The position numbers were made by a program, and so were the translations under genes. From UBA6055 sp965214085 (GTDB taxonomy: Bacteria > Chloroflexota > Anaerolineae > Aggregatilineales > Phototrophicaceae): a stretch of 64,000 nt of DNA. The notes under the pieces are model-generated. The model did no database searches. It had not been told where the DNA came from and saw nothing but the letters and a program-made list of their open reading frames with translations. The stretch lies in assembly GCA_965214085.1 (NCBI GenBank), contig OZ243937.1:682001-746000 (forward strand), given 5' to 3'. This document shows positions 50,853 to 59,824 of this stretch, piece after piece. Position 1 is the stretch's first letter, and every line of letters starts with the position of its first letter.

Positions 50853-50878
50853 GGGCGAGCCAATGGCTAGCCCCTACA
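50853..50878 (-). repeat. P1 palindrome, copy 8
   Basis: GGGCGAGCC-AAT-GGCTAGCCCCTACA, one arm substitution (GGCTAGC instead of GGCTCGC). Between ABC permease and OsmC genes. Confidence 0.75.
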
Positions 50879-50902
50879 ATTCCTAACAAGATTTTGCTGG
50901 GA

Positions 50903-51856
50903 TCAGCCTTTGACAGCGCCCATGGTAAAGCCTTGCACCAGGCTGTCAAGGAAAAGGTTATAAGCCAGGCCGACGGGAATGGCGATGATCAGGGCGGCGG
51001 CGAGCAGCGGCTGCCAGAAGTAGACATCGCCCAGGATAAGCTCGGTGGGCACACCGACGCTCAAGGTGCGTTGGCGCGTATCGGCGATGAAGACCAAGCC
51101 GTAGATGAATTCGTGCAGGGTCAAGGTGAAGGTGAAGACGACCGTTGAGATGATGCCGGGCAGCGACAGCGGCAGGACCACGCGCAAGAAGGCTTCTACA
51201 CGGTTGTAGCCGTCCACCAGCGCGGCTTCTTCGAGTTCCGGCGGGATGGCTTTGAAGAAGCCTTGCAGCAGCCACATGCTGAAGGGCACGGTGAAGGTGG
51301 GATAGACGACAATCAGCGACATTGGGCTGTCTTTTAAGCCCAGCAGCACGACAATGCGAAACATGGGAATGAAGAGCAGCGTCGGCGGCAACAGATAGAC
51401 CAGGAACATCAAGATGCCGGCGCGCTCGCCCCATCTGCCGGTCAGGCGCGCTAATGCGTAGGCGGCTGGCAGCGAAAGAACCAAGGTGATGAAAACAACG
51501 GCGACGCCGACCACAATGGAATTGCGGATGAAATCGAGATAGGCGGTGTTGTTAAAGAGAGCGTCGAGATGTTCGATGGTGGGTTCCTGGCGGAAGATGA
51601 AGGGCTGCGGCCGGCGGTACAAATCGCCATCGGCTTTGAAGGTATGCAAGAACATGATCAAAAAGGGCGAGACGGCAAAGAAGCAGAATACCAGCACGAC
51701 GAAATAAAATGGCGAGCGGCGCAAGATATACGAGAACTCTGCGCGCGTAGCGCCGTATTTGCGGATGCGCCAGGCGATGCGCAGGCCGATCAGCAGGACG
51801 AGCAGGAATAGCAGCAGCGCCCAGAAATTGGTCAGTATCCAGGTCAGCATTGCCAT
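50903..51856 (-). CDS. Carbohydrate ABC permease, MalG-type
   Basis: 317 residues from the ATG at 51856, which shares a base with the upstream stop (TGATG). Membrane helices plus the EAA loop ELEEAALVDGYNRVEAFLRVVLPLSLPG. An unusually long N-terminal part (about 60 residues with an extra helix) precedes RRSPFYFVVLVFCFF. Forms the membrane pore with the next gene for sugar import. Confidence 0.93.
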   Translation of the reverse strand: MAMLTWILTNFWALLLFLLVLLIGLRIAWRIRKYGATRAEFSYILRRSPFYFVVLVFCFFAVSPFLIMFLHTFKADGDLYRRPQPFIFRQEPTIEHLDALFNNTAYLDFIRNSIVVGVAVVFITLVLSLPAAYALARLTGRWGERAGILMFLVYLLPPTLLFIPMFRIVVLLGLKDSPMSLIVVYPTFTVPFSMWLLQGFFKAIPPELEEAALVDGYNRVEAFLRVVLPLSLPGIISTVVFTFTLTLHEFIYGLVFIADTRQRTLSVGVPTELILGDVYFWQPLLAAALIIAIPVGLAYNLFLDSLVQGFTMGAVKG

Positions 51857-52782
51857 CAACGCACCTCGGCTCGGCTGGCCGTGCGCAGCATGAAGATCGC
51901 CATCGCTAGCAGCAGGGGAAAGGCGAAGAGCGAAATGGCCGCGCCCTGCGCCAGGTTGCCGCCTTCGATGCCGACCTGGAAGGAATACAGGCCCAGCACA
52001 CGAGTGTAATCGACGGGTCCACCGCGCGTCAGCACGTAGACGACGGTCATATCGCCGAACATGGTAATCATGCTGAAGAGCAGGGCGATGACCATGATGG
52101 GCAGGATCAGCGGCAGCTTGATTTGCAGCAAGGTGCGCATAAAGCGCGAGCCATCGACTTCGGCTTGATCGAGGATGTCGGTCGGGATGGACGAGAGGCC
52201 CGCCATCAAGATCACCGTGGCCAGCGGCGTCATGCGCCAGACTTGCACAAAGATGACGCTGATTTGCGCCAGATCGGGCGAGGCCAGCCAGTACAGATTG
52301 CGATCACTGCTCAAGAGACCGCCGGGACCGAGGAAGCCGGTCTGCAGCAGCAGGTAGTCGATGGGGCTGTACTTGGTGTCGAGCATCCAGAGCCAGCCAA
52401 TCATCGCCAGCGAAACCGGCGTGGCCCAGGGCAAGATGAAGATGAAACGCGCAAACCATTTGCCGGTAAATTCCTGCGTGAAGATGATGGCCAGGATATT
52501 GGCGAAGAGCAGAATGAATACTTGGGAAATAAGCGTGAAGCGGATGGTCGTTTCGAAGACTTGCCGGAAGATATCATTCTCCCAGACGGCTTCGAAATTG
52601 CGCAGGCCAACGAAACTGAGATCGGTATTGCCCACGGTAACATCGGAGAAGCCAAAGGCGATGGCCAGCAGGAATGGAAAGCCGACCAGCAGCAGGATGT
52701 ATATCAGCGCCGGCGCGAGGAATAGCAGGCCGACGAAGCGCCGATTATCCAGCGGGAAGGCGGGCAGCGCCAAGCTCGCCAT
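51856..52782 (-). CDS. Carbohydrate ABC permease, MalF-type
   Basis: 308 residues, six helices. FVGLRNFEAVWENDIFRQVFETTIRFT, LPWATPVSLAMIGWLWMLD and the EAA loop DILDQAEVDGSRFMRTLLQIKLPLILP are typical of CUT1 permeases. Start overlaps the upstream ATPase stop by one base (TGATG), so the three transporter genes are translationally coupled. Confidence 0.93.
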   Translation of the reverse strand: MASLALPAFPLDNRRFVGLLFLAPALIYILLLVGFPFLLAIAFGFSDVTVGNTDLSFVGLRNFEAVWENDIFRQVFETTIRFTLISQVFILLFANILAIIFTQEFTGKWFARFIFILPWATPVSLAMIGWLWMLDTKYSPIDYLLLQTGFLGPGGLLSSDRNLYWLASPDLAQISVIFVQVWRMTPLATVILMAGLSSIPTDILDQAEVDGSRFMRTLLQIKLPLILPIMVIALLFSMITMFGDMTVVYVLTRGGPVDYTRVLGLYSFQVGIEGGNLAQGAAISLFAFPLLLAMAIFMLRTASRAEVR

Positions 52783-53834
52783 CAGAGCGACTCGGCCAGG
52801 TTCTGATTCGCGATGCGACCGCCGCTGCGCGCGTCGAAGAATTTGAGATCGCTGTTGTGAACGGCGAACTCGTAGTCGCTTTCGACATCAAGCGAGACAC
52901 GCACGTTGGAGGGGACTTTCGCCAGCGTTAGCTCGCTTTCGCGGCCCTGCACATAGCCATAAACCAAGCGATCCGAGCCCAGATATTCCACGCGCTTGAC
53001 GTAGTAGTGGAAAATGCGCGCGTTCTCCGGATTGTCATTCAAGGTCTTGGGCAAGAAGTGTTCGGGGCGGAAGCCGAACTTGGAGCCTTCGCCCGCGAGG
53101 ATGTTCATGCTGGGCGAGCCGAGAAAGGTGGCGACGAATTCGTTGGCGGGGTCGTCGTATATCTGCTGCGGCGTGCCGACCTGCTGAATCTTGCCCTCGG
53201 CCATGACAACAATGCGATCGCCCAAGCCCATCGCTTCGATTTGGTCGTGCGTGACAAAGACGGCGGTGATATTCGACGAACGCTGAAAGTCCTTGAGCTC
53301 GTCGCGGGCGTTGGCGCGCAGCTTGGCGTCGAGGTTCGACAGCGGCTCGTCAAGCAGCAGCACAGCCGGCTGCGTCACCATGGCGCGGGCGATGGCGACG
53401 CGCTGCCGTTGCCCGCCGGAGAGCTGCCGCGGGCGACGATCGAGCAGCATGTCAATCTCCAGCAGGCCGGCCGTGGTCTCCACTTTTTCGCGGATGCCGC
53501 GCTTGTTGTATTTTTTTTCGCGGCGCTGCGCCCGCAGCGGGAAGGCGATATTGTTAAAGACATTCATGTGCGGGTAGAGGGCGTAGCTCTGGAAGACCAT
53601 GGACACGCCCCGTTTGCGCGGGGGCAGCGTCGTTACATCCGCGCCGCCGATGCTGATCTGCCCGGCGGTGGGTTTTTCCAAGCCCGCGATCATGCGCATG
53701 AGCGTGGTCTTGCCGCAGCCGGAAGGCCCCAGGATGACCAGGAATTCACCCTGTTCTATCGCAAGGTCTACACCATCAACGGCGTGGACCGTATCGAAGT
53801 ATTTCTTGAGACCGCTGATTTGGACCAGGCTCAT
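52782..53834 (-). CDS. Sugar ABC transporter ATP-binding protein (UgpC/MalK-like)
   Basis: 350 residues from MSLVQISGLKK; an ATG 15 bp further upstream lies in G/C-rich repeat DNA. Walker A GPSGCGKTT, Q-loop VFQSYALYPHM, signature LSGGQRQRVAIARA, Walker B LLLDEPLSNLD and H-loop VTHDQ are all intact. A C-terminal TOBE-like regulatory domain (about 240-350) includes FGFRPEHF. Energises the two permeases that follow. Confidence 0.95.
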   Translation of the reverse strand: MSLVQISGLKKYFDTVHAVDGVDLAIEQGEFLVILGPSGCGKTTLMRMIAGLEKPTAGQISIGGADVTTLPPRKRGVSMVFQSYALYPHMNVFNNIAFPLRAQRREKKYNKRGIREKVETTAGLLEIDMLLDRRPRQLSGGQRQRVAIARAMVTQPAVLLLDEPLSNLDAKLRANARDELKDFQRSSNITAVFVTHDQIEAMGLGDRIVVMAEGKIQQVGTPQQIYDDPANEFVATFLGSPSMNILAGEGSKFGFRPEHFLPKTLNDNPENARIFHYYVKRVEYLGSDRLVYGYVQGRESELTLAKVPSNVRVSLDVESDYEFAVHNSDLKFFDARSGGRIANQNLAESL

Positions 53835-53843
53835 GAATCTTGC

Positions 53844-53884
53844 CCCCATCCCCTAACCCCTTCCCCCACAAAGAGGGAAGGGGG
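53844..53884 (+). repeat. G/C-rich palindrome P2
   Basis: CCCCCATCCCCTAACCCCTT then CCCCCACAAAGAGGGAAGGGGG. A related right half, GGGGGAGGGGCCGGGGGTGG, lies at 54124-54143. MITE-B copy 1 separates the two. Confidence 0.65.
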
Positions 53885-54000
53885 ATGTATATCAGGCGGG
53901 TATCCTGCAATTATCCCCACCCTATTTATGGCTGACGACAGGACAAGTTCAAGTCGTGCAAGGTATTGCCGCGAAACGGGCGCATTTGGCTCGCTTTATC

Positions 54001-54026
54001 GGGCGAGCCAATGGCTCGCCCCTACA
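54001..54026 (-). repeat. P1 palindrome, copy 9
   Basis: GGGCGAGCC-AAT-GGCTCGCCCCTACA, perfect arms, inside MITE-B copy 1. Confidence 0.8.
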
Positions 54027-54047
54027 TCTACTACCACAAAATGAGCC

Positions 54048-54074
54048 TGTAGGGGTCAGCCATTGGCTGACCCG
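54048..54074 (+). repeat. P1 palindrome, copy 10 (GTCAGCC arms)
   Basis: TGTAGGGGTCAGCC-ATT-GGCTGACCCG: arms changed on both sides to GTCAGCC/GGCTGAC. Confidence 0.8.
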
Positions 54075-54147
54075 TTGTGACGACTCCCGCGATTTTCAAA
54101 ACTGTCCTGTCCTCAGCTCTTAATGGGGGAGGGGCCGGGGGTGGGGG

Positions 54148-55482
54148 TTAGCCGCCGCCGACCAAGCCTCTAGCGCGCCATTCGCCGAAGATCTCTTCGA
54201 CGCGTTCATGCGCCGCGGCTACCGCATCTTCGGCGGTAAGCTCGCCCAAGGCGACTTGCGCCACCATGTTGGGGATGACGCTCTCGGCGAAGACTTGGCT
54301 GATGGCCGGGTTGGTGACGCCCGGGAAACCCAGATGCACCGACCAGTCGTTGACCGTCTTCAAGACTTCGAACTTGTTCGGCGGGGACGACCCCCAGGGA
54401 TCTGCTTCCAGCCAGCTGTCCAGCTCCGGCACGGAACTGGCCAGGCAGGGGAAGTTGTAGAGTTCGCTATGGTAGGTCGCTTCACTGTAATTCGCCGTGT
54501 GGTCCAGGATGAATTGCTTGGCGGCCGCCAGCTCATCGCCCTGAACGTATTCGGGTATTACGTAGATTTGCCAAACATGCGAGGACGCGTAGGCGCCCGC
54601 GGGTCCTTCCAGCGCGGGGCTGAAGCCGATGTTAGCCGCCGCCGCTTCGTCGATCTTCTGCAAACTGCGATAGGCCGAATTGGAATTGAGGATGTAGCTG
54701 AGTTCGCCGGCGATCAGACCCTGGTTGTTGCTGGCGGCGGTCCAGCCGAAGACCTCGTCGGTCATGGCTTCGTTCTGCAGCTGCGCCAGGTATTTGACCG
54801 CGGCGATGGTCTCTTCGCTGTTGAGCACGACATTTTCATTTTCGTCCTGGACGCTGCCGCCGAAGCTCCAAATGGCGGCGCGATTGGCCATGCGGCTGTC
54901 CAGCTCGGGGCTCATGCCGATGCCGACGGGGATGCCGGTAGCTTCGTAGATGGCGCGTCCGCCTTCTAGCAGGTCGTCATAGGTCTTGGGCCCATCAGGA
55001 TAGCCGGCCTCGGTCCAGAGGGCGATGTCATAGTCGCCGGGGTCGGGCACGTAACCGTGGGTGTAGGCGTACCAGGTATCAGCGACCGGCAGGTAGGAGG
55101 CGGCCGTGCAGGTGCTGGCGCGCTCGCCGTACATTTCGGCCGCGGCTTCGTTGATGTCGCGCAAGTCGTGCAAGCCGTCGATGAAAGAAGCCGGCGAGAA
55201 GAGGACTTCGACGATCGTGTGGCCCTCGCCGGCGTCAATCTCGGCAGCCAACGTGGAGAACAACTCGGTGAAATTGACGTGATCAACCGTCACGCCGACG
55301 CCATTGGCTTCACCCCATTCGGCGGCGTAGCCATCAAACCACTCGTCGTAACGCGGCACGAAGTGGCTCCATTGCAGCAGGCTGATTTCCGTGCCCTCGG
55401 CATAGTCGCCCTGGGCGCCAACCGCGCCGATTAGCGACGCCAGGACGGCAATCAGCGCTAAGAATCTGATTAGGGTTTTCAT
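54148..55482 (-). CDS. Family 1 ABC sugar-binding protein, copy 1
   Basis: 444 residues; signal peptide MKTLIRFLALIAVLASLIGA to GAQ. SBP_bac_1 features: ISLLQWSHFVPRYDEWFDGYAAEW near the N-terminus, AGYPDGPKTYDDLLEGGRAIY, IWSFGGSVQDENENVVLNSEETIAAVKYL. Binds a sugar or glycerol-phosphate-like solute for the downstream ATPase and permeases. GGAG precedes the ATG. Tandem paralogue of the next gene, very similar over its whole length. Confidence 0.92.
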   Translation of the reverse strand: MKTLIRFLALIAVLASLIGAVGAQGDYAEGTEISLLQWSHFVPRYDEWFDGYAAEWGEANGVGVTVDHVNFTELFSTLAAEIDAGEGHTIVEVLFSPASFIDGLHDLRDINEAAAEMYGERASTCTAASYLPVADTWYAYTHGYVPDPGDYDIALWTEAGYPDGPKTYDDLLEGGRAIYEATGIPVGIGMSPELDSRMANRAAIWSFGGSVQDENENVVLNSEETIAAVKYLAQLQNEAMTDEVFGWTAASNNQGLIAGELSYILNSNSAYRSLQKIDEAAAANIGFSPALEGPAGAYASSHVWQIYVIPEYVQGDELAAAKQFILDHTANYSEATYHSELYNFPCLASSVPELDSWLEADPWGSSPPNKFEVLKTVNDWSVHLGFPGVTNPAISQVFAESVIPNMVAQVALGELTAEDAVAAAHERVEEIFGEWRARGLVGGG

Positions 55483-55618
55483 CAGGAACTCTCCTTTACA
55501 CTAGAATAGTTTTTCTCATTGCAGCCGGGTGGCGCATGTCAAGCGCATTTTAGCGAACTGGGCGTCGCATGGCAATAATGCTTGCGCTTCGCGAAAGAAT
55601 CAGCCGGGCGTGGATGTG

Positions 55619-56953
55619 CTAGCCGCGGCCGCCGACCAAACCCTGCTCCCGCCAGCGCGCGAAGATCGCCTCAACCCGCTCGTGGGCGCGCGCGACCGCT
55701 TCTGGCGCGCTCAGCTCTCCCAGGGCGACGCGGGCAATCATGTTGGGGATGATGTGTTCGGCATAGACTTGGGCGATTGCCGGATTGGTGGGCCCCGGAT
55801 GGCCCAGGCTGGCTGCATGGTCCAGATCTGCCGCCAGAATCGCGAATTTGTCGGCTGGTATCGAGCCGAAGGGATCATTCTCCAGCCAGCCCGGCAATTC
55901 CGCCACGGTAGCCGGGAAGCAGGGCAGGTTGAACAATTCGCTGTGGTAGGTCGCTTCGTGATAGTTAGCGGTGAGGTCCAGGATGAATTGCTTGGCTGCT
56001 GTCAATTGGGCGCCCTCGACATAAGCCGGGATCACCGCGATGGAGATGTATGCCCCGTTAATGGCGTCTGCTGGTCCGGCGAGCGCTGCGCTGAAGCCTA
56101 CGTTTGCGGCAGCGATTTCGTCAATGTCTTGCAGGCTGCGATAAGCCGAATCCGGATTCTGGATGAAGCTGGCTTCGCCGGCGACCAGCGCTTGATTGTT
56201 GCTGGCGCCGCTCCAACCGAAGACTTCGGCGGTCATGGCTTCGTTTTGCAATTGCGCCAGATAATCAACCGCTGCGATGGTTGCCGGGCTGTTCAGCGCC
56301 ACATTTTCATGCTCGTCTTGTACGCTGCCGCCGAAGCTCCAAATGACCTGTCGGGTCGCCATTTCGCTGTCCAGGTCGGGGCTGATGCCAATGCCGACCG
56401 GGATGCCGCTGCTCTGATATATCGCGCGCCCGCCGTCCAGTAGCTCATCGTAGGTCGTTGGGCCCTGCGGATAACCAGCTTCCGTCCACAACTCAATGTC
56501 GTAATTGCCGTGATTCAGCGAATACCCATAAGCGAAGCCGTAATAGACATCGGCAGCGGGCAGATACGAGGCGGCGTAGCAGTGATCATGCTGCGGCCCA
56601 AAGTTCGCCAGGGCTTGCTGGTTGATATCACCCAGGTCGCTTAAGCCGGTGACGAAGGCGGCGGGCGATGACAGCATCTCGATGATGGTGTGGCCTCCGC
56701 CGGATTCGATCTCGGCCGAAAGCGCTGCCGGCAACTCGGCGAGGTTTACGCGGTCAATGCTGACGGCCACGCTGTTGGCTTCGCCCCATGCCTGCGCGAA
56801 GGCATCGAACCATTCATCGTGGCGCGGTACGAAGTGACGCCATTGCAGCAGGCTGATTGCTGTCCCGTCGGGAAAGCCGCCCTGGGCAATGCCGACTGCT
56901 GGCAAGGAGCCGAACACACTCAGCAGGAGCAATAATCTCGCAAGTGATGACAT
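55619..56953 (-). CDS. Family 1 ABC sugar-binding protein, copy 2
   Basis: 444 residues, exactly the length of copy 1 and co-linear with it: ISLLQWRHFVPRHDEWFDAF, TEAGYPQGPTTYDELLDGGRAIY, IWSFGGSVQDEHENVALNS, ATYHSELFNLPC. Signal peptide MSSLARLLLLLSVFGSLPAV to IAQ. Likely a recent tandem duplication giving a second ligand specificity to the same importer. 136 bp upstream of copy 1. Confidence 0.92.
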   Translation of the reverse strand: MSSLARLLLLLSVFGSLPAVGIAQGGFPDGTAISLLQWRHFVPRHDEWFDAFAQAWGEANSVAVSIDRVNLAELPAALSAEIESGGGHTIIEMLSSPAAFVTGLSDLGDINQQALANFGPQHDHCYAASYLPAADVYYGFAYGYSLNHGNYDIELWTEAGYPQGPTTYDELLDGGRAIYQSSGIPVGIGISPDLDSEMATRQVIWSFGGSVQDEHENVALNSPATIAAVDYLAQLQNEAMTAEVFGWSGASNNQALVAGEASFIQNPDSAYRSLQDIDEIAAANVGFSAALAGPADAINGAYISIAVIPAYVEGAQLTAAKQFILDLTANYHEATYHSELFNLPCFPATVAELPGWLENDPFGSIPADKFAILAADLDHAASLGHPGPTNPAIAQVYAEHIIPNMIARVALGELSAPEAVARAHERVEAIFARWREQGLVGGRG

Positions 56954-57059
56954 CTGTTTCCTTTATACGCCTTGCCGGCTGGAGGCAAATGCGCGTTATT
57001 CTAGGGATGTGGCGCGCCGATGTCAAGCACGCCGAGGATTGCTCTGGGGATGGTTGCAA

Positions 57060-57105
57060 GGCAACCGCATCAAAATAATCTTTCACCACAGAGGCACAGA
57101 AGTAG
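57060..57105 (+). repeat. R2 tract
   Basis: GGCAACCGCATCAAAATAAT then CTTTCACCACAGAGGCACAG, the full R2 order. A reversed partner (CACTTCTGTGTCTCAGTGG) lies at 57247-57265, so P1 copies are bracketed by inverted R2 tracts; 56954-57363 otherwise has no gene. Confidence 0.7.
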
Positions 57106-57144
57106 TTCCAAATTTGTCATGCGAATTTTGCCGAAGCAACGATC

Positions 57145-57181
57145 TGTAGGGGCGACAGCCCGAAACCACGAGTCGCAGCGG
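57145..57181 (+). repeat. P1 variant lacking one arm
   Basis: TGTAGGGGCGACAGCCCG then AAACCACGAGTCGCAGCGG; same flank as 24833-24879 but with the second hairpin arm deleted. Confidence 0.7.
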
Positions 57182-57185
57182 AAGC

Positions 57186-57211
57186 GGGCGACCAGATTGG
57201 TCGCCCCTACA
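57186..57211 (-). repeat. P1 palindrome, copy 11 (GACC arms)
   Basis: GGGCGACCA-GAT-TGGTCGCCCCTACA, arms fully complementary. Confidence 0.8.
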
Positions 57212-57363
57212 CGGCGCGCTTCTTCGCATAATTTTCTTGGTTTCACTTCTGTGTCTCAGTGGTTAGATTTAAGTTAGAAATATGTTCATAGTTTCGCAGA
57301 TTCATTTTGATGCAATTGCTCTGAGATGGCTGAGCGCAGAAGCGCGTCGCGTCGATATGGCGC

Positions 57364-58524
57364 TCACAAGAGATTCAGTTGTCGCGTGGGCTGGCGGCCG
57401 TTTAGCAGGACGTACTTCGCCAGCTTCTGGGGCGTGCGGATGCCGATCTGCTTGAGATGGACCAGCTCGGAAAGGCTGCCGCGCCGCCGCGATCGGATGA
57501 TGGCGTCCGCGCCGACGGGTCCCACGCCGGGTATACGCAGGAGCTGCTCGCGCTCCGCCCGCATGATTTCGATGGGCTGGTGAACCAGGTGGAGGTCTGC
57601 CCAGGCTTGCTTGGGGTCGACATCGGTGCGCAGGTTGCCATCGCGCAGGAAGGGCAGTTCTTCGACATCCCAACGGTAGTCGCGCAGCAGGAAGCTGGAT
57701 TGATACAAGCGGAACTCGCGGATGGCTTCGGTCGCCGGCAGATTTTCAAATGGCGTGCCCGGCACTGGGCCGAACGCGGAGTAATAGACGCGCGCCAAAT
57801 TTGCCTGGCTGTAGAGCTTGTCGCTCATGGAAAGCAGTTCGAGGTCGGTATCGCCGACTGCGCCGACGACGAATTGGGTGACGCTGCTCGCCAGTTTTTC
57901 ATGTCTGTTGTCTTGGCGAATCTGCTCCGCCCATTGCAGCATTTGCAGCAGTTCTTCGATGAAGATCTTTTTTGGCGCCAATGCAGCTAGACGCCCTCCG
58001 GTTGGCCCTTCGAGGTTGACCGAGACGCGGTCCGCCAATTGCATGGAGCGATAGAGTTGGTCGTATTCAATGCCCGGCATGATTTTGAGGTGGATGTAGC
58101 CGCGGTAGCCTTGGCGGTTGCGGACAATATCAGCTGTATCGATGATCTTGTCCTGGGTGGTGACGGAGCCCTTGATGATGCCGGATGAGAGAAAGAGGCC
58201 GTCGACCTTGCCGCTGCTCTCAAGCGTTTGAAAAGCGCCCGCCATCTCATCAGGCTGGAAGGTCACGCGCTTGGTTTTCGCCCGCCCAGCGCGGAAGACG
58301 CAGTAATTGCAGTTGCGCTCGCAGGCCGTGGTCATCATCGACTTCATCACCGCTTTGGGCCCGCGGGGAGTGCTGAGGTGGCTGATGCAATCGTTGAGAT
58401 TAAACTCTTGCTTGCGGCGGCGCTTGCGTTCCGTCTGCGGGCTGTCGCCGGCCGGTTCGTGCAAGGTGACATCGCCCATTTGCGAGAGCTTGGTCAGGGT
58501 TTCAGAGACAAGTCGGCTAGCCAT
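57364..58524 (-). CDS. Radical-SAM protein with C-terminal helix-hairpin-helix (putative DNA modification/repair)
   Basis: 386 residues from MASRLVSETLTKLSQMG. The iron-sulfur site is CERNCNYC (C68, C72, C75; CxxxCxxC), followed by LFLSSGIIKGSVTTQDKIID and HLKIMPGIEYDQL. The C-terminal RIPGVGPVGADAIIRSRRRG then L..L..L is a helix-hairpin-helix. This order matches the putative DNA-repair radical-SAM family usually paired with a uracil-DNA-glycosylase-like gene; no such partner is adjacent. A consensus promoter ends six bases before the ATG, so the message may be leaderless. Confidence 0.88.
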   Translation of the reverse strand: MASRLVSETLTKLSQMGDVTLHEPAGDSPQTERKRRRKQEFNLNDCISHLSTPRGPKAVMKSMMTTACERNCNYCVFRAGRAKTKRVTFQPDEMAGAFQTLESSGKVDGLFLSSGIIKGSVTTQDKIIDTADIVRNRQGYRGYIHLKIMPGIEYDQLYRSMQLADRVSVNLEGPTGGRLAALAPKKIFIEELLQMLQWAEQIRQDNRHEKLASSVTQFVVGAVGDTDLELLSMSDKLYSQANLARVYYSAFGPVPGTPFENLPATEAIREFRLYQSSFLLRDYRWDVEELPFLRDGNLRTDVDPKQAWADLHLVHQPIEIMRAEREQLLRIPGVGPVGADAIIRSRRRGSLSELVHLKQIGIRTPQKLAKYVLLNGRQPTRQLNLL

Positions 58525-58530
58525 GCCTCC

Positions 58531-58559
58531 ATAGTATAGAACATTTGTTTTAGTGTCAA
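58531..58559 (-). promoter_or_regulatory. Consensus promoter of the radical-SAM gene
   Basis: TTGACA (58559-58554), 17-bp spacer, TACTAT (58536-58531). Only GGAGGC separates the -10 box from the ATG, so transcription should begin at or near the start codon. Confidence 0.7.
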
Positions 58560-58613
58560 GGACAATTCCGAGCAAATTCGGATTGATTTGCAGATTGATT
58601 TTCAGCGAGGTGG

Positions 58614-59291
58614 CTACTGCGCCGATTCGCTTTCATGCCAGTCGAGCAGGAGTGGCTGCTGTATCCGCAGCCAGGCCGGCTTGTTCTGCTTGACCGCTTC
58701 TACCACAAGTTTGAAGACGTCTGAGACTTCGCCGTTACCATTGACCTCAACAATGGTATGGCCTTGCGAGTCCAGCAGCTCAATACCTTCCTGATATTTT
58801 TTCAGGCGAGACGGCAAGTCGTTCTCAAACAACTCAAGCGAAGTTTTGCGCCGGTTCATACGGTGATAGGCTTCTACGGGGCTGACTTGCAGCACAATGG
58901 TCAAGTCTGGCGCGAGCGCCCGGCGGTTCATACTGTAGACGTCTTTCATGCTGATATCAGCGCGCGACTGATACACAAGCGAGGAGAGCATGTAGCGATC
59001 GCAAATGACGATGCGCCCGTCAGCCTGAAGGTGCGGCTCAATATGTGATTTGAGGTGATTGCTGCGATTGAGCGCGAAAGCCTGCGCCAACTCAAGCGGG
59101 CTGAGCGGCAATTCCCGCCTCAGTGCCTGACGAATCTCGGTGCCGACCAGTGATTTATCGTGAGGCTCCTGCGTGAGCAACACGTCATCGCCATGCGTCT
59201 GCCGCAAAACTCGAAACAGGCGCTCTGCGATGCTGGTCTTGCCCGCGCCATCAATCCCCTCTATGACTAGAAAGAAACTGTCATCTGGCAT
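58614..59291 (-). CDS. Thymidylate kinase-like protein
   Basis: 225 residues from MPDDSFFLVIEGIDGAGKTS, whose GIDGAGKT is the P-loop; the upstream frame is unsupported. TQEPHDKSLVGTEIRQAL and VICDRYMLSSLVYQSRAD (DRY motif) are thymidylate-kinase marks. Phosphorylates dTMP to dTDP. The C-terminal part is unusually rich in polar residues and the LID region lacks the common Arg pattern, so an alternative nucleotide-kinase role is possible. Confidence 0.85.
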   Translation of the reverse strand: MPDDSFFLVIEGIDGAGKTSIAERLFRVLRQTHGDDVLLTQEPHDKSLVGTEIRQALRRELPLSPLELAQAFALNRSNHLKSHIEPHLQADGRIVICDRYMLSSLVYQSRADISMKDVYSMNRRALAPDLTIVLQVSPVEAYHRMNRRKTSLELFENDLPSRLKKYQEGIELLDSQGHTIVEVNGNGEVSDVFKLVVEAVKQNKPAWLRIQQPLLLDWHESESAQ

Positions 59292-59416
59292 TGACCTGCC
59301 GTCCCACAATATTGATTGAGTGGCGATTCTACCCCCCCCCTGCGTCCATGACAAGCGCTCTATGCTCTCCCGCGTACTGTGCTAATCTACAGCAGTGGAC
59401 ATAAGGAGTGTGAATC

Positions 59417-59713
59417 ATGGCAAAGGCATTAACTGAAGCGGAAATCAGCGCGGGCTTGGCGACGCTCAATAACTGGACGCGGGCTGGCGATGCGCTGGTT
59501 AAGGAATTCGCCTTCGACAGCTATCTGGCGGGGCTGGCATTTGCGTCGAGCGTCGGCGTGATTGCCGAGGGCTTGGATCATCATCCGGATATGAGCATCG
59601 GCTGGCGGCGCGTGACGGTGTCCTTCACCACCCACGACGCCGGCAACATGCTGTCGGCGAAGGATATGGCCGCGGCTGCCGCAATTGACGCGCTGGGCTA
59701 TCCGCGCGCATAG
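59417..59713 (+). CDS. Pterin-4a-carbinolamine dehydratase
   Basis: 98 residues, the usual length. HHPDMSIGWRRVTVSFTTHDAG contains the conserved histidines and the LTxxD..LA region follows. Recycles the 4a-hydroxy pterin made by aromatic amino-acid hydroxylases, or serves in molybdopterin-type pathways. GGAG-like AGGAG precedes the ATG. No hydroxylase gene in the window. Confidence 0.92.
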   Translation: MAKALTEAEISAGLATLNNWTRAGDALVKEFAFDSYLAGLAFASSVGVIAEGLDHHPDMSIGWRRVTVSFTTHDAGNMLSAKDMAAAAAIDALGYPRA

Positions 59714-59824
59714 ACGACGGAGCGCGCACAGTGCTGAGCGCCGCGCGGCATCAGCCCTGCCGCGAATTATGCGTGTAGACTATAGCGCAGTTCCACAAGT
59801 CGACCGCCGTTAGCGTTTCTTGCC

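Larger units (their letters stand above)
53932..54116 (+). mobile_element. MITE-B copy 1 (185 bp)
   Basis: Left end CTGACGACAGGACAAG, right end CTGTCCTGTCCTCAG, forming terminal inverted repeats of about 15 bp. Flanked by CTATTTATGG and CTCTTAATGG (8 of 10 identical), an eroded 10-bp target duplication. The interior holds P1 palindromes at 54001-54026 and 54048-54074. No coding capacity. It separates the binding-protein gene from the ATPase gene of the sugar importer. Confidence 0.75.

Noticed and set aside
59330..59340. Poly-C tract as phase-variation site
   Set aside because: It lies upstream of the chosen dTMP kinase start and not within a frame whose slippage would switch a gene.
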